DNA from: Treponema sp.
Lineage (GTDB): Bacteria > Spirochaetota > Spirochaetia > Treponematales > Treponemataceae
Length of the DNA: 5,155 nucleotides
Assembly: GCA_004554075.1 (NCBI GenBank)
Contig: SFOB01000134.1
Coordinates: forward strand, 1-5,155
Direction: 5' to 3'
Part shown: positions 1-5,155 of the stretch, piece by piece
Layout: each line of letters starts with the position of its first letter
Numbering within the stretch: position 1 is the first letter of the stretch
Made by a program: the position numbers and the translations under genes
Notes under the pieces: generated by a model
Seen by the model: the letters and a program-made list of their open reading frames with translations, nothing else
Database searches by the model: none
Told to the model about the DNA's origin: nothing

Positions 1-1
1 A

Positions 2-30
2 TTGACACTTAATCCATCTTTACTTATACT
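2..30 (+). promoter_or_regulatory. Sigma-70-type promoter for the 173-residue protein
   Basis: A perfect -35 hexamer TTGACA (2-7) is followed after exactly 17 bp by TATACT (25-30), one base from the consensus -10. The predicted transcription start is near base 37, giving a leader of about 17 nt before the ATG at 54. The -35 sits at the window edge, so any upstream activator site cannot be seen. Part of the spacer (11-22) is also the left arm of an inverted repeat whose right arm covers the start codon. Confidence 0.75.
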
Positions 31-60
31 TAAAATTGTTAGGTATATTAAAGATGGATT
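11..60. repeat. 12-bp perfect inverted repeat spanning promoter and start codon
   Basis: AATCCATCTTTA (11-22) is exactly complementary to TAAAGATGGATT (49-60), with 26 nt between the arms. The left arm lies inside the promoter spacer, upstream of the predicted RNA start; the right arm contains the ATG at 54-56. It could be a protein-binding dyad, or a hairpin that forms only in RNA entering from further upstream. The right arm is also coding sequence (from the last codon position before the ATG through the first codons), so a chance match is possible but not likely for 12 of 12 bases. Confidence 0.6.
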
Positions 61-575
61 CTTTTTATGCATTAAACCAGATACTGCCGGCTTTCCAGCA
101 GTACTACACAATAAAAAAAGAAGATGTAACCCCTCCCTTCTGCGCAGAAGCAGAGTTCCGCTCACATAACGAACAGTATTTTCTTGTCCGCTCAGCTCAC
201 ATTGCAGACATAGACTCAAACGAATTCGTATATTTTGCAAGTCTTTCAGATTTAACAGACGAAAAACTCGATGAACTTGTAAATACAGCCTGGAATACAG
301 GCCTTGCAAAGGTTCATCCTCAAGAAGGTCACCGCAACTCAGACGTGACCCTTATTATTCTTGCAGACAAACTCTCAGACGAAACAAAAATCAAAATCAA
401 AAAAACAAAGCTTTATAAATCCTATAAATTCTCTTTTCACGGCTGGAGTCACTTTAAACTGACAGTTGCAGACCTTGGCAGTTTTGACGCAAAGGGCAGC
501 CCGGCACTTTATTCCAACCGCCAGGGCAAGGATTTTGCAAAGCTGATTAAAAAGAATTTAAAAAATCCGTCGTGA
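54..575 (+). CDS. Conserved-looking hypothetical cytosolic protein, 173 aa
   Basis: I do not recognise a named family. The protein is soluble, with no signal peptide or membrane span and a single cysteine (C30). It looks like an alpha/beta fold: a charged segment around 90-104 reading GHRNSDVTLIILAD, an aromatic block YKSYKFSFHGWSHFKL at 121-136, then NRQGKD at 155-160 and a lysine-rich tail. These runs look like conserved motifs, but no catalytic signature is obvious. The frame is also open from a TTG at 36. I chose the ATG at 54 because the predicted RNA start (about 37) falls on that TTG, and an AGG at 41-43 sits 10 nt before the ATG. It lies 54 bp upstream of cstA on the same strand, so a shared transcript and a linked role are possible. 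Its codons (AAA, GCA) differ from those of cstA. Confidence 0.85.
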   Translation: MDSFYALNQILPAFQQYYTIKKEDVTPPFCAEAEFRSHNEQYFLVRSAHIADIDSNEFVYFASLSDLTDEKLDELVNTAWNTGLAKVHPQEGHRNSDVTLIILADKLSDETKIKIKKTKLYKSYKFSFHGWSHFKLTVADLGSFDAKGSPALYSNRQGKDFAKLIKKNLKNPS

Positions 576-582
576 TTTTTTT
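560..582 (+). terminator. Weak AT-rich hairpin with T-run over the stop codon
   Basis: AAAAAATC (560-567) pairs with GATTTTTT (574-581) around a 6-nt loop, and the T-run continues to 582. The stem is nearly all A-T and includes the TGA stop (573-575), so it would be a leaky terminator at best. It leaves room for read-through into cstA. Confidence 0.3.
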
Positions 583-608
583 GAATTAATAAAAACTTCT
601 TATATGAA
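581..608 (+). promoter_or_regulatory. Possible weak promoter for cstA
   Basis: TTGAAT (581-586) and TATGAA (603-608) are spaced by 16 bp, each matching four of six consensus bases. The predicted start, near 615, would fall inside the Shine-Dalgarno, which argues against this exact pairing. cstA may instead be expressed by read-through from the promoter at 2-30, or from a promoter I cannot identify. Confidence 0.25.
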
Positions 609-613
609 TTTAC

Positions 614-620
614 GAGGAGG
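614..620 (+). promoter_or_regulatory. Strong ribosome binding site of cstA
   Basis: GAGGAGG, nine bases before the ATG at 630, is a near-perfect anti-16S match. It is the strongest in the window and fixes the cstA start codon. It agrees with the biased codon use of this gene in pointing to high expression. Confidence 0.85.
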
Positions 621-629
621 TAAGTTCAA

Positions 630-2336
630 ATGACAGCATTATTAATTATTATTGCTGCAATCGTTTTGCTCTTGGCCGGCTACATTTTCTACGGCTCATG
701 GCTTGCAAAGCAGTGGGGAATTGACCCTGCAAAAAAGACACCGGCTAACGAAATGACTGACGGTGTAGACTACGTTCCGGCAAAGCCTGCCGTTTTGATG
801 GGACACCACTTCTCATCTATTGCAGGTGCAGGTCCAATTAACGGCCCAATTCAGGCTGCCGTTTTCGGATGGGTTCCAGTATTCCTGTGGTGTGTTGTCG
901 GAGGTATCTTCTTCGGCGGTCTTCAGGACTTTGGTTCTCTTTTTGCTTCTCTCCGCAATGACGGAAAGTCTGTTGGTGAAATCATTAAGTCTTCTATGGG
1001 CTCAAAGGCTAAGAAGCTTTTCATCATCTTTGCTCTTCTCGTATTGATTCTCGTAATTGCTTCATTCGTAAACGTTGTTGCAGGTACATTCTTCACAGCT
1101 GCAGGTTCTTTCGGTTTTGTTAAGAATCCTAACGGAAACCAGTCAACAGCTATGATTTCTCTTCTCTTTATTGTACTTGCTATCATTTATGGTGTACTTA
1201 CAAACAAGTGTGGTCTTAAGACTCTCCCAGCTACAATCATCGGAATCGTTGGTATCGTACTTATCACAGTTCTTGGTTTGAACTTTGGTTTTGCTATGAG
1301 CCGCACAGCATGGATTGTATTCATTGGTCTTTATATCGCAATTGCTTCTCTGGTACCAGTTTGGATTTTGCTTCAGCCACGTGACTACCTTTCTTCATTC
1401 CTTCTTTATGCTATGATCGCTCTCGCATTGGTTGGAATCGTAAGCTCACCAATCACAGGAAGCGCAACCTTTACAATTCCTGCATTCACTGGCTGGAAGA
1501 CAGGTCTTGGAACTATGTTCCCTGCTTTGTTCATTACAGTTGCATGTGGTGCATGTTCTGGTTTCCACTCATTGATTTCTACAGGTACTTCTTCTAAGCA
1601 GCTGGACAACGAAAGCCACGCAAAGGCTATCGGTTACGGTTCAATGCTTATTGAATCTGCCCTCGGTATCATTTCTTTGATCGCTGTTGGTATGGTATTC
1701 GACAAGTACAAGAACGGTGGCTTTGGTTCTCCATCTGCTGCATTCGGTGCTGGTCTTGCTACACTCTTTGGAAAAGAAGGTTCAGGTGTATACAATACAA
1801 TCTACGCTTTACTCACACTTGCAGTTTCTGTATTCGCTCTTACTTCTCTTGACACTGGTACACGTCTCAGCCGCTTTATGTTCTCAGAACTCTTCCTTAA
1901 GGAAGGCGAAGCAACATGGAAAGACGCTAAGGGAATCCGCAAGCTTCTTGCTAACCCACTCTTTGGTACAGGAATCATGGTATTGATTGGTTGTATCCTT
2001 GGAGGTCTTAAGCTTTCTGCAATCTGGGGTCTCTTTGGTGCTGCTAACCAGCTTCTCGCAGGTATTGCTTTGATGGCAGTTGCTGCATGGCTTGGTCAGG
2101 CAGGTAAGAACAACAAGATGTTCTTCATCCCAATGATCTTCATGCTTGCCGCTACTTTGACACAGCTTGTTCTTACAATCTACAAGAAAGTTGCAGCAAT
2201 GACAGCCGGTGCCGAAGGTGCCTTCTTCTGGGGCAACTGGTTCCAGCTGATTTTCGCACTCGCTATGGCAGTGCTCGCTGTAATCCTCGTTATTGAGGGT
2301 GTACAGACCTTCAGTAAGCAGCTTAAAAATGCCTAA
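630..2336 (+). CDS. cstA: Carbon starvation protein A family transporter (CstA)
   Basis: A polytopic inner-membrane carrier of 568 residues. The family includes E. coli CstA and BtsT, linked to peptide and pyruvate uptake; the substrate here cannot be read from sequence. Family hallmarks are clear: GHHFSSIAGAGPINGP (58-73), LLQPRDYLSS (247-256), CGACSGFHSLISTGTSSKQ (306-324), then IGYGSMLIES (334-343), SLDTGTRLSRF (406-416) and WGLFGAANQLLAG (465-477). About fifteen hydrophobic spans run from residue 3 to 557, the last four or five corresponding to the C-terminal CstA_5TM part. The protein is shorter than the roughly 700-residue E. coli members but complete at both ends, so it is a short-form member rather than a truncation. 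The start is set by the GAGGAGG at 614-620. Lysine codons are mostly AAG and glycine mostly GGT, unlike the neighbouring genes, which suggests strong expression. It is followed by hairpins at 2354 and 2437. Confidence 0.96.
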   Translation: MTALLIIIAAIVLLLAGYIFYGSWLAKQWGIDPAKKTPANEMTDGVDYVPAKPAVLMGHHFSSIAGAGPINGPIQAAVFGWVPVFLWCVVGGIFFGGLQDFGSLFASLRNDGKSVGEIIKSSMGSKAKKLFIIFALLVLILVIASFVNVVAGTFFTAAGSFGFVKNPNGNQSTAMISLLFIVLAIIYGVLTNKCGLKTLPATIIGIVGIVLITVLGLNFGFAMSRTAWIVFIGLYIAIASLVPVWILLQPRDYLSSFLLYAMIALALVGIVSSPITGSATFTIPAFTGWKTGLGTMFPALFITVACGACSGFHSLISTGTSSKQLDNESHAKAIGYGSMLIESALGIISLIAVGMVFDKYKNGGFGSPSAAFGAGLATLFGKEGSGVYNTIYALLTLAVSVFALTSLDTGTRLSRFMFSELFLKEGEATWKDAKGIRKLLANPLFGTGIMVLIGCILGGLKLSAIWGLFGAANQLLAGIALMAVAAWLGQAGKNNKMFFIPMIFMLAATLTQLVLTIYKKVAAMTAGAEGAFFWGNWFQLIFALAMAVLAVILVIEGVQTFSKQLKNA

Positions 2337-2353
2337 AATCGAAAATCCGTTAA

Positions 2354-2377
2354 AAAACAATCCGAAAGGATTGTTTT
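2354..2377 (+). terminator. GAAA-tetraloop hairpin 17 bp after cstA
   Basis: AAAACAATCC (2354-2363) and GGATTGTTTT (2368-2377) form a perfect 10-bp stem closed by a GAAA (GNRA) tetraloop. The only U-run is the last four bases of the stem itself, and AGGATT follows, so it is a poor intrinsic terminator by itself. It may protect the 3' end of cstA mRNA or act together with the larger structure at 2437-2530. AATCC (2344-2348) and GGATT (2379-2383) can add a short outer stem. Confidence 0.5.
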
Positions 2378-2395
2378 AGGATTATCGAAAAAATG

Positions 2396-2419
2396 GCACA
2401 GAGGCAAGCTGTGCTTGCC
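2396..2419 (+). other. Pair of mutually exclusive small hairpins
   Basis: GCACAG (2396-2401) pairs with CTGTGC (2409-2414). Alternatively GGCAAG (2403-2408) pairs with CTTGCC (2414-2419). The two stems share bases and cannot form together in full. This lies in the cstA 3' region and has no recognised RNA family; function is unknown and it may be incidental. Confidence 0.3.
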
Positions 2420-2436
2420 GACTTTATCGAAATTAT

Positions 2437-2530
2437 AAAAAAAATCCAGTTGCGGAGTGAAAAATGACTGGCGACAACATCATCCCCGTTGGCGACAGGC
2501 ATTTTTCACGGGAGCAACTGGATTTTTTTT
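2437..2530. terminator. Long bidirectional terminator-like palindrome
   Basis: An outer 17-bp perfect stem pairs 2437-2453 (A8 then TCCAGTTGC) with 2514-2530 (GCAACTGGA then T8). A GGA/GGGA internal loop follows, then a 10-bp stem GTGAAAAATG (2457-2466) with CATTTTTCAC (2500-2509), CTG/CAG, a GCGA/GCGA internal loop (2471-2474, 2492-2495), and CAAC/GTTG closing a 9-nt loop. T8 lies at the 3' end on the plus strand and, through the A8, on the minus strand too, so it can stop both cstA and the leftward phosphatase gene, whose stop codon is only 6 bp away. It is much longer than a simple terminator, so it may also be a dispersed repeat or carry a regulatory role. Confidence 0.8.
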
Positions 2531-2536
2531 GTTAAC

Positions 2537-4633
2537 CTAAACTCTTTTTAAGATGATTACTGAAACGTCGTCTACGCGCGGCATGCCTGAGATGTAGTGT
2601 TCCATTTTTTCCATAATGGCGGTCATTATGTCTTCTGCGGAATCTTCATGCTTCTTTCCAATAATCTGGTTTATCGGTTCAATTCCAAACTCTATTTTTT
2701 CCTTATTGGCCATTTCTGTAATACCATCAGTATAGAGGAAGAGAATATCGCCGCTTTTCATGGTGAACTTCATTTCTGAATATTCAACATTAAGTCCGCT
2801 AAGGCCTACAGGACCTGTATAAGGCATATCAGCAGTTGGAAGAAGTTCTTCTACAGTCTGCTCTTCAGAATTATAAAAGAGAGGATATGGATGTCCTGCA
2901 TTAGACAAGGTAAGTGTGCAGGTTCCATCTTTATTTTCTCTGGTACTCAAAAGAATACCTGTAAGATAATTATCAATTTCACCTTTAGCTTCTATAAAGC
3001 GTTCATTAATCAGCTTAAGAGCTTCTGCAAGACTTTCTCCGCTCTTTAACAATTCATTAAAGGTCTGCTGAATAATATTTTCTGCAAGCATAGTAACAAG
3101 GCTTGCTGCAACTCCATGACCAGAGGCATCAAACAAAGAAATACCGTTTAAATCCTCACCTTCATGATAGAAGTTATAAAGGTCGCCGGAAACCAGAGAA
3201 AGTGGTTCATAGCGTACAGCGTAATCCCAGTTCTTAAGTGAATGCTCCGGCGCGTGGAAATACTTCTTTTGAACAATGGCAGCCATGCGCATATCTTTTA
3301 GAGACTTTTCTCTGTCGTTTTCAAGCTTTTCGTTTACATTTGTAAGTTTTCTTGTCTGAAGTTTAATTTCATCTTCAAGGCTATGATTCAAATATTCAAG
3401 GCGGTTTGCAATTCTGCTGTAATCAGTACAGAAATAAACAAAGAAGATTATGATTACGCCTGTCCACCCAAAAATAGAAATAAATGGCAGCTTAATGTTT
3501 CTTAGGGCACCTTTTATAAAAACATCTATTCCCATTACAATCACAAGGAAAAATATTGCATATAAAAGAATCTGGGCTTTAGACTTTATTGTAGGCTCGG
3601 CCTTTATTGCTGCAACAATTGCATAACCAATAGAAATAAAAAGTCCTAAACAGGAAAGCGGAATTAAAAGCAATGTGTACCTTACAAGCCATAGATAATC
3701 GGGCGCAAGAATTACCGCAATTGTACTTAATATAAAGGATAAATACTGTATTGCAATCTGATATGGCTTAAGCTTCTTTTCGATGTAAGCACAAATAAAC
3801 ATAGAAAAAACAAAAGCCATAGCAAAGAAACAGATGCTTTTAGCAAACTTTACATAATAGAAGAAAGGAACCCCTCCGTGGAAGCCGGCCCATGGCAAAT
3901 CTGTAACAAAAAATACAGAAAAGAAAAGTGCTGCCAACAGGTTCAAAAAGCCAAAACGGCGGTAGCTGACTTCTCTTTTATAAATAAAGTAAAGCATGAG
4001 GAAGAAAAGCCCGCAGAGAATCATTACACCTTCAAAGAAGATATAAAAACGGCTGCGCCAGAAGGTCATATTATCAGAAGTACGCCAGCCATCCTGTCGA
4101 AGACCTATAAAGACTCCGTCTGTAATAGTTGCATGTCCAAGACACTGCACTTTAATAAGAATAGTATTCTTTCCGTTTTGATTCAGATATAACTCAGGAA
4201 AATCAAAAAGATGGGCAACATAACCCGCTTCCTGATTTACAGGATCATCCGGACTTTCGCCCATTACACCATAATCATCAATATATTTACCATTAAGATA
4301 AAGAATATCTGCGTAATGAAGGTAAGGAATAACCATTGAAAGGTCATCATCCTTTAATTCAGGAATCAGTTCAAACTCAGCCTTAAGCCAGATATATTTT
4401 CCATCTATACCTACAAGATCCATAAGATTCTTGTAGCCCATATTATCAAGATGCTCAAATTTAAGGTTTTCAGCGTCTTCCGGCATGCTGTCTGCATCAG
4501 TTAGTGCCCAGTAAAAATCATCATCAAGATAGATTCGGGGAGGAACTTCTTTTTCGTTACAAGAAGTAAAGGCAAAAAGAGAAATAAAACAAACAAGTGC
4601 AAAAACAAATCGGGAAATAATACGTTTTTTCAT
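2537..4633 (-). CDS. Lipoprotein-type 7TM sensor with SpoIIE/PP2C phosphatase domain
   Basis: A 698-residue membrane receptor whose cytoplasmic end is a PP2C-type serine phosphatase. In order: a signal peptide with KKR and a lipobox-like FTSC (22-25); an extracytoplasmic region 26-192 resembling the beta-rich ligand domains of 7TMR-DISM receptors; seven membrane spans at about 196-218, 229-243, 260-284, 291-310, 313-343, 353-373 and 382-402; a charged probable coiled coil 407-450; and the SpoIIE domain to the end. Metal-binding motifs are intact: SGDLYN (D484), DASGHG (D502), NAGHP (578-582), YTDGITE (D636) and DDVSVI (688-693). Such enzymes usually dephosphorylate an anti-sigma antagonist; no partner gene is present here. 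The start is the ATG at 4633, because an in-frame GTG at 4645 falls inside the GGTGAG Shine-Dalgarno. It ends beside the bidirectional terminator. Domain calls are firm; the signal sensed is unknown. Confidence 0.93.
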   Translation of the reverse strand: MKKRIISRFVFALVCFISLFAFTSCNEKEVPPRIYLDDDFYWALTDADSMPEDAENLKFEHLDNMGYKNLMDLVGIDGKYIWLKAEFELIPELKDDDLSMVIPYLHYADILYLNGKYIDDYGVMGESPDDPVNQEAGYVAHLFDFPELYLNQNGKNTILIKVQCLGHATITDGVFIGLRQDGWRTSDNMTFWRSRFYIFFEGVMILCGLFFLMLYFIYKREVSYRRFGFLNLLAALFFSVFFVTDLPWAGFHGGVPFFYYVKFAKSICFFAMAFVFSMFICAYIEKKLKPYQIAIQYLSFILSTIAVILAPDYLWLVRYTLLLIPLSCLGLFISIGYAIVAAIKAEPTIKSKAQILLYAIFFLVIVMGIDVFIKGALRNIKLPFISIFGWTGVIIIFFVYFCTDYSRIANRLEYLNHSLEDEIKLQTRKLTNVNEKLENDREKSLKDMRMAAIVQKKYFHAPEHSLKNWDYAVRYEPLSLVSGDLYNFYHEGEDLNGISLFDASGHGVAASLVTMLAENIIQQTFNELLKSGESLAEALKLINERFIEAKGEIDNYLTGILLSTRENKDGTCTLTLSNAGHPYPLFYNSEEQTVEELLPTADMPYTGPVGLSGLNVEYSEMKFTMKSGDILFLYTDGITEMANKEKIEFGIEPINQIIGKKHEDSAEDIMTAIMEKMEHYISGMPRVDDVSVIILKRV

Positions 4634-4640
4634 ATAACTA

Positions 4641-4646
4641 CTCACC
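4641..4646 (-). promoter_or_regulatory. Shine-Dalgarno deciding the phosphatase start
   Basis: On the minus strand GGTGAG (4646 to 4641) lies 7 nt before the ATG at 4633. The in-frame upstream GTG (4645-4643) is part of this motif and has no Shine-Dalgarno of its own. Most of the motif (GGTGA) lies in one arm of the inverted repeat at 4642-4705. Confidence 0.6.
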
Positions 4647-4705
4647 GTATTATACTATTGTAACAGAGGAATTCAAGATTTACAAATTTATTTATAATAC
4701 GGTGA
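4642..4705. repeat. 13-bp perfect inverted repeat around the phosphatase promoter
   Basis: TCACCGTATTATA (4642-4654) is exactly complementary to TATAATACGGTGA (4693-4705), with 38 bp between. A nested pair TTGTAA/TTACAA (4658-4663, 4680-4685) is nearly concentric. The left arm contains the TATAAT -10 and the GGTGA of the phosphatase gene. In RNA entering from the reductase gene, the upstream arm could pair with and hide that Shine-Dalgarno. No T-run follows, so it is not an intrinsic terminator. It could instead be an operator. Confidence 0.65.
4649..4685 (-). promoter_or_regulatory. Two overlapping candidate promoters for the phosphatase gene
   Basis: Reading leftward, one candidate is TTGTAA (4685-4680), 17 bp, TACAAT (4662-4657), with RNA start near 4650 and a 17-nt leader that keeps the Shine-Dalgarno. 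The second is TTGAAT (4676-4671), 16 bp, a perfect TATAAT (4654-4649), with RNA start near 4642, which would remove most of the Shine-Dalgarno and leave a 9-nt leader. The first fits translation better, the second has the better -10. Both start inside the inverted repeat loop or its promoter-proximal arm. Confidence 0.55.
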
Positions 4706-4729
4706 TTTACGGCGCTTTGCCGGCAGCTA

Positions 4730-5155
4730 TCAGCCAAAGGTTTTTGCTACAGTTTTCAGCTGCTCTATGATACTGATTTTCTGAGGACAGTGGCCTTCGC
4801 AGTTTCCACAGCCTACACATTCAGCAGGGTTACCGGTCTTTTTAAGCTCTTCATTATAATGCCACTTATAAGAAGCAACCCCATAACGCTTGCTTTCGTT
4901 GTAAAGCTCAAACATACGTGGAATATTGATTTTCATAGGGCAGCCGCCGTTTGTTTCATCAACACAGTAGCGGCAGGCAGTACAAGGAATTGCTATAGTA
5001 GATTTAATAAGCTCTGTAGCCTTCTGAACACAAGCCTGCTCTTCTGCATTGAGAGGAACAAAGTCCTTCATATATGACATATTGTCACGCAGCTGATCCA
5101 TATTGCTCATACCACTGAGAACAACAAGAATATTATCCATACTAGCGCAGTAGCG
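4730..5155 (-). CDS. Aldo/keto reductase with C-terminal 2[4Fe-4S] domain, 3' part
   Basis: The C-terminal 141 residues of a predicted ferredoxin-tailed aldo/keto reductase. The frame is still open at the right edge, so the barrel with its catalytic residues lies outside the window. The visible part begins RYCASMDNILVVLSGMS, which matches the last strand of the barrel (the VVLSGM stretch) in this family; the ATG at 5140 is therefore internal and not a start. Two cysteine groups follow: CTACRYC with a later GGCP, and CVGCGNCEGHCP, the arrangement of a bacterial two-cluster ferredoxin, where the fourth cysteine of each cluster probably comes from the other motif. It is likely a cytosolic NAD(P)H-linked or ferredoxin-linked oxidoreductase in an anaerobe; its substrate is unknown. 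It lies 96 bp upstream of the phosphatase gene on the same strand with only a short GC-rich 4-bp hairpin (4710-4722) after the stop, so read-through is plausible. Confidence 0.9.
   Translation of the reverse strand, partial: RYCASMDNILVVLSGMSNMDQLRDNMSYMKDFVPLNAEEQACVQKATELIKSTIAIPCTACRYCVDETNGGCPMKINIPRMFELYNESKRYGVASYKWHYNEELKKTGNPAECVGCGNCEGHCPQKISIIEQLKTVAKTFG

Noticed and set aside
36..53. TTG at 36 as start of the first gene, giving 179 residues
   Set aside because: It coincides with the predicted RNA start and has no ribosome site; the ATG at 54 with AGG at 41-43 fits better.
580..630. Pairing of TTTGAA (580-585) with TTCAAA (625-630) as a third start-codon dyad, at cstA
   Set aside because: Only 6 perfect pairs plus a wobble and one more pair, all weak and AT-rich; too short to separate from chance.
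1884..2360. Open frame of 158 codons on the minus strand inside cstA, and similar antisense frames at 923-1186, 1406-1609 and 3878-4192
   Set aside because: They lie opposite strongly supported coding sequence, show no motifs or ribosome sites, and have cysteine-rich or low-complexity translations typical of shadow frames.
2396..2419. H-type pseudoknot made from both small stems
   Set aside because: It would leave no bases to cross the first 6-bp stem, so both stems cannot form in full; treated as alternatives.
2437..2530. Integron attC site or retron-like hairpin
   Set aside because: The core boxes are in the wrong order and do not fit RYYYAAC...GTTRRRY, and no integrase or reverse transcriptase is present.
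4643..4645. GTG as start of the phosphatase, giving 702 residues
   Set aside because: The GTG is part of the GGTGAG Shine-Dalgarno for the ATG at 4633, and the extra SSY residues precede the natural MKKR signal-peptide start.
5138..5140. ATG at 5140 as the start of the iron-sulfur protein
   Set aside because: The frame continues upstream to the window edge with family-like sequence (RYCAS), and the VVLSGM strand belongs inside a full aldo/keto reductase.

Overview
The window looks like chromosomal DNA from a low-GC spirochaete, most likely a gut or rumen Treponema. The grounds are the AT-rich base composition, a lipoprotein-type sensor with seven membrane spans fused to a SpoIIE-type PP2C phosphatase (common in Treponema), a ferredoxin-tailed aldo/keto reductase typical of anaerobes, and a short-form CstA. 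The genus is an inference; the window contains no rRNA or other marker.

Layout. Two genes read rightward: a 173-residue cytosolic protein of unknown function (54-575) behind a near-consensus promoter at 2-30, then cstA (630-2336), a membrane carrier for pyruvate or peptides, behind a strong Shine-Dalgarno. Two genes read leftward: the 3' end of an iron-sulfur aldo/keto reductase that runs off the right edge (4730 to >5155), then a 698-residue sensor phosphatase (4633-2537). The two arms converge on a 200-bp intergenic region (2337-2536). It holds a GAAA-loop hairpin just after cstA, a small switch-like hairpin pair, and a 94-bp palindromic structure with A8 and T8 on its flanks that can serve as terminator for both strands.

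The most interesting non-coding signal is a pattern seen twice. The promoters of the 173-residue protein and of the sensor phosphatase each lie across a perfect inverted repeat (12 bp at 11-22/49-60; 13 bp at 4642-4654/4693-4705). One arm lies upstream of the predicted transcription start and the other covers the start codon or the Shine-Dalgarno. RNA starting at the local promoter lacks the upstream arm and should be translatable, whereas read-through RNA from the gene upstream could fold and hide the translation start. The phage T4 lysozyme gene e is a known precedent for this logic. Here it is inferred from sequence only.

Working together: CstA and the reductase fit fermentative carbon metabolism, and the SpoIIE protein is probably a receptor that sets the phosphorylation state of an anti-sigma-factor antagonist. 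No STAS or anti-sigma partner is present in the window. No mobile element, CRISPR array, tRNA or rRNA is visible. cstA prefers lysine AAG and GGT/GCT/TCT codons while its neighbours prefer AAA and A/T-ending codons, which suggests cstA is strongly expressed.
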